Positions 6,747-9,931 of a stretch of 9,931 bases of DNA are shown piece by piece. Within the stretch, counting starts at the first letter, position 1; the number at the start of each line of letters is the position of its first letter. The notes beneath the pieces are model-generated. The model worked only from the letters and a program-made list of their open reading frames with translations, had not been told where the DNA came from and made no database searches. This DNA is from CBFIDE01 sp965661265. Its GTDB lineage: Bacteria; Bacteroidota; Bacteroidia; Flavobacteriales; Schleiferiaceae. The position numbers were made by a program, and so were the translations under genes. The stretch lies in NCBI GenBank assembly GCA_965661265.1, contig CBFIDE010000030.1, positions 1 to 9,931 of the forward strand, in the 5' to 3' direction.

Positions 6747-6754
6747 TAGTTTTG
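6747..6754 (+). promoter_or_regulatory. Putative Bacteroidota promoter -7 box for yebC
   Basis: TAGTTTTG matches TAnnTTTG exactly. A TTTC (6725-6728), one mismatch from the -33 TTTG, lies 18 bp upstream. Transcription would start near 6758-6761, giving a short leader of about 15 nt to the ATG at 6776. Confidence 0.45.
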
Positions 6755-6775
6755 CGAATATTATAAGATTGAACT

Positions 6776-7486
6776 ATGGGAAGAGCATTTGAATATAGAA
6801 AGGCAGCTAAAATGAAGCGTTGGGGAATAATGTCTAGATTATTTCCAAGATTGGCTAAAGCTATTACGATGGCGGCCAAAGATGGAGGACCAGATCCAGA
6901 TACCAACTCATCACTTAGAACGGCTATTCAAAATGCTAAGGCTCAAAATATGCCTAAGGATAACATTGAAAACGCCATTAAAAGAGCGGTTGGTGCGGAT
7001 GCTGAGAATTATGATGAGGTAACTTATGAAGGTAAAGGACCCCATGGTGTTTTGGTTTTTGTTGAGGCTGCAACAGATAATACAACAAGAACTGTAGCTA
7101 ATGTAAAAAGCTATTTTAATAAGGCTGGAGGTTCAATAGTTCCTACGGGTAGCCTAGAATTTATGTTTGATAGAAAGGCTGTTTTTGAATTAGAGAAAAC
7201 AGATGAGATTGATATTGAAGAGCTTGAATTTGAATTGATTGATGCCGGTCTTGAGGAGATCGATGAGGTAGATGATATGATTTATATCTATGGCGAGTAT
7301 ACCAGCTTTGGTACGCTTAATTCAGCCCTAGAAGAAAAAGGCTTGGAGTTAAAGAAGGCTTCTTTGCAGCGATTCTCAACCAGCCCGCAAGAATTTACTG
7401 AGGAGCAAATGGTGGATATTGATAAAATGCTGGATAAGATTGATGAAGATGACGATGTACAGGCTGTTTATACCAATATTGCCTAA
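6776..7486 (+). CDS. yebC: YebC/PmpR (TACO1) family protein
   Basis: The 236-residue protein has the usual length and fold layout of the YebC family. The N-terminal helical domain opens with MGRAFEYRKAAKMKRWGIMS, the Bacteroidota variant of the GHSKW-type start. It continues with GGPDPDTNSSLRTAIQNAKA (37-56) and MPKDNIENAIKRA (59-71), the conserved helical signature. The next domain carries the YEGKGPHGVLVFVEAATDN stretch (about 83-101) and NKAGG (114-118). The acidic C-terminal part ends with the DKMLDKIDEDDDVQAVYTN segment. Family members are cytoplasmic. They were first described as transcription regulators and are now linked, through mitochondrial TACO1 and bacterial YebC work, to relieving ribosome stalling on difficult peptides such as proline runs. 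The gene is followed after 48 bp by mtaB, another translation-related gene, and has its own likely promoter. Confidence 0.95.
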   Translation: MGRAFEYRKAAKMKRWGIMSRLFPRLAKAITMAAKDGGPDPDTNSSLRTAIQNAKAQNMPKDNIENAIKRAVGADAENYDEVTYEGKGPHGVLVFVEAATDNTTRTVANVKSYFNKAGGSIVPTGSLEFMFDRKAVFELEKTDEIDIEELEFELIDAGLEEIDEVDDMIYIYGEYTSFGTLNSALEEKGLELKKASLQRFSTSPQEFTEEQMVDIDKMLDKIDEDDDVQAVYTNIA

Positions 7487-7522
7487 ATCTATAGATCCCT
7501 TTAATGTCCAAGTCAATTGGAT

Positions 7523-7530
7523 TACCTTTG
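7523..7530 (+). promoter_or_regulatory. Putative -7 box placed for near-leaderless mtaB transcription
   Basis: TACCTTTG matches TAnnTTTG exactly in the 48-bp yebC-mtaB gap. TTTA (7500-7503), one mismatch from the -33 TTTG, lies exactly 19 bp upstream. A start about 4-7 nt past the box falls at or beside the ATG at 7535, implying a leaderless or nearly leaderless mRNA. Confidence 0.35.
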
Positions 7531-7534
7531 TCCC

Positions 7535-8878
7535 ATGGAATTGATTCAAGGCAAAAAAGTAGCATTTCATACTCTAGGCTGTAAACTTAATTTTTCAGAA
7601 ACATCTACCATTGGAAGAGACTTTGAGAAGAAAGGCTGGGAGTCTATCGATTTTGATCAAAAGGCAGATGTCTATGTGATCAACACTTGTTCTGTTACAC
7701 ATAATGCCGATAAGGAATGTAAGTATTGGGTCAAGAAGGCTCAGAAGCAGAACCAAGATGCTTTTATTGTAATCGTTGGTTGTTATGCTCAGCTGAAGCC
7801 TGAAGAGATTGCTCAAATCCATGGCGTTGATCTAGTTCTTGGAGCAACAGAGAAATTCAAAATTATAGAATACTTAGAGGACCTCACTAAGAAGGAAGTA
7901 GGCGAGGTACATTCTTGCGAAATTGACGAAGCTGATTTTTATGTAGGTTCCTATAGCATAGGAGATAGAACTAGAGCTTTTCTTAAAGTTCAAGACGGAT
8001 GTGATTATAAATGTACGTATTGCACCATTCCCTTAGCTCGCGGTATCAGTAGATCCGACACCTTAGAAAACGTCTTGAGCAACGCAAGAAAGATTGCCGA
8101 TGAAGGAGCCAAGGAGATTGTTCTAACCGGTGTTAATATAGGAGATTACGGAAAAGGAGAATTCGGCAATAAACGCCATGAACATACTTTCTTAGATCTT
8201 GTAAAAGCATTGGATGAGGTTGAGAATATAGATCGAATTAGAATTTCAAGCATAGAGCCTAACCTTTTAAAGGATGAGACTATTGCCTTTGTAGCTAAGT
8301 CTAAAAGATTTGTTCCTCATTTTCATATTCCATTACAATCTGGCTCCAATGAGATTCTAAGGAAAATGAAAAGGCGCTATATGCGAGAGCTTTATGTAGA
8401 GCGTGTGGCTAGAATCAAAAGCCTTATTCCTGATGCATGCATTGGAGTAGATGTTATCACTGGGTTTCCTGGTGAGACGGAAGAGCTTTTTATGGAAACT
8501 TATAATTTCGTAAATAGCCTTGATATCAGTTATTTGCATGTATTTACTTACAGCCAAAGAGAGAATACTGAGGCTGATGTTATGGAGAACCAGGTTGATT
8601 ATGGCATTCGAAAGAAAAGAGCAAGAATGCTTAGAACCCTTTCTGTAAAAAAGAGAAGGGCCTTTTACGAAAGTCAAATGGGGAATACCAAGACAGTCTT
8701 ATTAGAAGGAAACTTTAAAGATGGCTATATGACTGGGTTTACAGAGAATTATGTAAAAGTTAAAACTCTGTGGAATCCTGAATTGGTGAACCAAAAGAAA
8801 ACCGTTGTTCTGAGAGAAATTGATGATGAAGGAACGGTTCTTTTTGATGAAGTTTCCCTTGCCAGTCAAACTATTTAA
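7535..8878 (+). CDS. mtaB: tRNA (N6-L-threonylcarbamoyladenosine(37)-C2)-methylthiotransferase MtaB
   Basis: From ATG 7535 the protein has 447 residues, normal for MtaB. The N-terminal domain carries the three [4Fe-4S] cysteines in TLGCKLN (Cys16), NTCSVT (Cys52) and VGCYAQ (Cys83). The radical SAM domain has the canonical CxxxCxxC in DGCDYKCTYCTIPLARG (Cys156, Cys160, Cys163), then LTGVNIGDYG (197-206), ISSIEP (237-242), HIPLQSGSNEILRKMKRRY (264-282) and VITGFPGETEE (307-317). The C-terminal ~65 residues (from about 382) form a TRAM RNA-binding domain. The enzyme converts t6A37 to ms2t6A37 in tRNAs reading ANN codons, improving decoding. The TLGCKLN motif and overall order favour MtaB over MiaB or RimO. 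An in-frame TTG at 7517 would add six residues (MDYLCP) but sits upstream of the conserved region, overlaps the putative promoter, and was not chosen. The next gene begins 9 bp downstream. Confidence 0.95.
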   Translation: MELIQGKKVAFHTLGCKLNFSETSTIGRDFEKKGWESIDFDQKADVYVINTCSVTHNADKECKYWVKKAQKQNQDAFIVIVGCYAQLKPEEIAQIHGVDLVLGATEKFKIIEYLEDLTKKEVGEVHSCEIDEADFYVGSYSIGDRTRAFLKVQDGCDYKCTYCTIPLARGISRSDTLENVLSNARKIADEGAKEIVLTGVNIGDYGKGEFGNKRHEHTFLDLVKALDEVENIDRIRISSIEPNLLKDETIAFVAKSKRFVPHFHIPLQSGSNEILRKMKRRYMRELYVERVARIKSLIPDACIGVDVITGFPGETEELFMETYNFVNSLDISYLHVFTYSQRENTEADVMENQVDYGIRKKRARMLRTLSVKKRRAFYESQMGNTKTVLLEGNFKDGYMTGFTENYVKVKTLWNPELVNQKKTVVLREIDDEGTVLFDEVSLASQTI

Positions 8879-8887
8879 TACTATTTC

Positions 8888-9673
8888 ATGCTTCAAGATT
8901 TATCCAAAGGTCTTCTTCAAATTACGAAGGAAGTAGGTGACTTTATTCTCAGTCAACGAGATGCTATTCAAGCCGATAATGTTGAGGTTAAAAGCCTGAA
9001 TAGTTTGGTTACTTATGTAGATCAAACGGCGGAAGCCAAGATTATTGAGGGCTTAAAAAAGATTCTTCCGGAAGCTGAGTTTATTGCTGAAGAATCACAT
9101 ACTGAACGTACTCAAAGCGAGTGGTATTGGATTATCGACCCTCTTGACGGTACCACAAATTTTATTCATGGTATTCCTGTTTATGCTATTTCTATTGCCT
9201 TATATCATAAGGATCAATGTCAGCTTGCCGCAGTTTATGAATTAAGCAGAAAGGAGATGTTTCATGCGATTAAAGGTCATGGTGCCTATTTGAATGGTTC
9301 TAAGATTAGTGTAAGCCAAAATACTAAGCTTTCAGACAGTTTATTAGCTACCGGTTTCCCTTATTATGACTTTAAGCATATGGATGAATACCTTAAGATT
9401 TTAGGGGAGTTTTTTGAGACCACAAGAGGAGTGAGACGTTTGGGCTCTGCAGCCACAGATTTAGCATATGTGGCATGCGGCCGATTTGATTCGTTCTTTG
9501 AGTATGGCCTTAGCCCTTGGGATGTTGCAGCTGGTGCTCTGTTAGTTCAGGAGGCTGGGGGAGTGGTTTCAGACTTTTCAAATACATCTGATTATGTGTT
9601 TGGCGAAGAGATAATTGCCTCTAACCCAAAATTACACCTAGAAGTTCAAAAGAAACTAAGGCGCCTAGTTTAA
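8888..9673 (+). CDS. Inositol monophosphatase family protein
   Basis: The 261-residue enzyme shows the metal-dependent sugar-phosphatase signature in full. It has KSLNSLVTYVD (35-45), the AEES segment with metal ligand Glu69, and motif 1 WIIDPLDGTTNF (81-92) with Asp84 and Asp87. GSAATDLAYVACGRFDSFFE (186-205) follows, then motif 2 SPWDVAAGALLVQEAGG (209-225) with Asp212. The first block has Ser39 where many members have Asp (KSxxDLVT); the Bacteroidota enzymes often vary here. The likely reaction is Mg2+-dependent hydrolysis of inositol-1-phosphate or a similar small phosphate. SuhB-like and CysQ-like relatives cannot be excluded from motifs alone, so no symbol is given. It starts 9 bp after mtaB and is probably co-transcribed. 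Its last 9 bases overlap the end of the convergent gene on the other strand. Confidence 0.92.
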   Translation: MLQDLSKGLLQITKEVGDFILSQRDAIQADNVEVKSLNSLVTYVDQTAEAKIIEGLKKILPEAEFIAEESHTERTQSEWYWIIDPLDGTTNFIHGIPVYAISIALYHKDQCQLAAVYELSRKEMFHAIKGHGAYLNGSKISVSQNTKLSDSLLATGFPYYDFKHMDEYLKILGEFFETTRGVRRLGSAATDLAYVACGRFDSFFEYGLSPWDVAAGALLVQEAGGVVSDFSNTSDYVFGEEIIASNPKLHLEVQKKLRRLV

Positions 9674-9931
9674 AAACTGCTTATGCCAACTGTCCTTTAA
9701 GGGTACTTCCCAAAGAGTATCAATCTCAGATTTGTGCTTGATTAGATTATTGAACACAACAGTATCTGCTCCGATTTCATTTTCTTTTACAGATTGTCTG
9801 AAATCATTTAAGTTTAGATGATTGATCATATTATTCTCGTCATCGCGAAAGCATAACAAAAGGCGATCTAATAAATCAATATCTAATTCCTTCTCAATAT
9901 CTTGAATGGCGTGAGTAAGACTATCAATACT
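9665..9931 (-). CDS. Conserved Bacteroidota protein (often labelled 'ABC transporter ATPase'), C-terminal part
   Basis: A minus-strand frame is open from the right window edge to a TAG at 9665-9667, giving the last 88 residues. It contains DIEKELDIDLLDRL, then NHLNLNDFRQSVKENEIGAD, TVVFNNLIKHKSE and finally WEVPLKDSWHKQFLN. I recognise the pattern (ELDIDxxDR, ADTxVFNNL, WEVPxxxSWH near the C-terminus) as a ~160-residue family widespread in Flavobacteriia and often named 'ABC transporter ATPase' in databases. No Walker A, signature or Walker B motif is visible in this part, so that name is not supported by the sequence. The function is unknown. It has no signal peptide in view and is probably cytoplasmic. 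The upstream half and the true start lie beyond the window. A TTG within the frame (9857-9859) is not the start because homology-like sequence continues upstream of it. Confidence 0.8.
   Translation of the reverse strand, partial: SIDSLTHAIQDIEKELDIDLLDRLLLCFRDDENNMINHLNLNDFRQSVKENEIGADTVVFNNLIKHKSEIDTLWEVPLKDSWHKQFLN

Larger units (their letters stand above)
5964..6775. other. Long intergenic region with repeats and decayed sequence
   Basis: These 812 bp lie between the endonuclease start and yebC and hold no intact gene. From left to right there is a T-rich endonuclease leader (5964-6060), an 11-bp inverted repeat pair (6095-6105 and 6178-6188), a 50-codon minus-strand frame with a hairpin (6319-6471), copy B of the duplicated element (6492-6586), an A-rich stretch (about 6600-6715), and a putative yebC promoter (6747-6754). 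The 31-residue plus-strand frame beginning ATG at 6082 is hydrophobic and has no coding support. The size and mixed composition suggest an area that has accumulated repeats or decayed genes. Confidence 0.55.

Noticed and set aside
6581..6766. 61-codon plus-strand frame upstream of yebC
   Set aside because: It reads through A-rich intergenic DNA, is Ile/Thr/Lys/Asn-rich, overlaps the repeat copy and the yebC promoter, and has no family resemblance.
7517..7534. TTG start giving MtaB six extra residues (MDYLCP)
   Set aside because: An ATG at 7535 lies directly before the conserved region, and the TTG overlaps a good promoter box; MtaB proteins normally begin close to the GKKVAFHTLGCKLN segment.
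9665..9859. Separate 64-residue gene starting at TTG 9857
   Set aside because: The frame stays open to the window edge and the upstream residues match the same family, so it is the end of a longer gene.

Overview
The window looks like chromosomal DNA from a member of the Bacteroidota, most likely a marine Flavobacteriales-type bacterium. Four things support this. A secreted protein ends in a type IX secretion (T9SS) sorting domain. The partial gene at the right edge belongs to a small protein family known from this phylum. Several upstream regions carry the Bacteroidota -7 box TAnnTTTG. The DNA is A+T-rich, and starts have A-rich leaders instead of Shine-Dalgarno sequences. I see no rRNA, tRNA, CRISPR array, complete transposase or recognisable defence or biosynthetic cluster.

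Left part (1-2300): the N-terminus of a lipoprotein runs off the left edge on the minus strand. It is divergent from a 595-residue secreted choice-of-anchor I beta-propeller protein with a T9SS tail. A strong hairpin terminator follows that gene.

Middle part (2350-5965, all minus strand): from upstream to downstream there is a secreted DNA/RNA non-specific (NUC1-type) endonuclease with a C-terminal Cys/His module, a class A FAD-dependent monooxygenase with a DnaJ-like CxxCxGxG pair at its N-terminus, and a small secreted, probably outer-membrane beta-barrel protein broken by a frameshift. Gaps of 133 to 371 bp suggest separate transcription units. The 4639-5009 gap holds a possible gene remnant.

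Intergenic stretch 5964-6775: this 812-bp region has no intact gene but is not featureless. It contains an inverted repeat, a GC-richer hairpin inside a 50-codon open frame that looks like decayed coding or dispersed-repeat DNA, and a diverged second copy of a ~90-bp element that also overlaps the 3' end of the broken barrel gene.

Right part (6776-9931, plus strand): three housekeeping genes in a row encode a YebC/TACO1-family protein, the tRNA methylthiotransferase MtaB, and an inositol monophosphatase family enzyme. mtaB and the phosphatase gene are 9 bp apart and probably co-transcribed. The phosphatase gene overlaps tail-to-tail with a convergent partial gene for a conserved Bacteroidota protein.

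Overall this is mostly ordinary core and secreted-protein territory. I do not find a convincing new system. The most unusual items are the duplicated 3'-end element, the zinc-cysteine/flavoprotein fusion and the decayed intergenic DNA.
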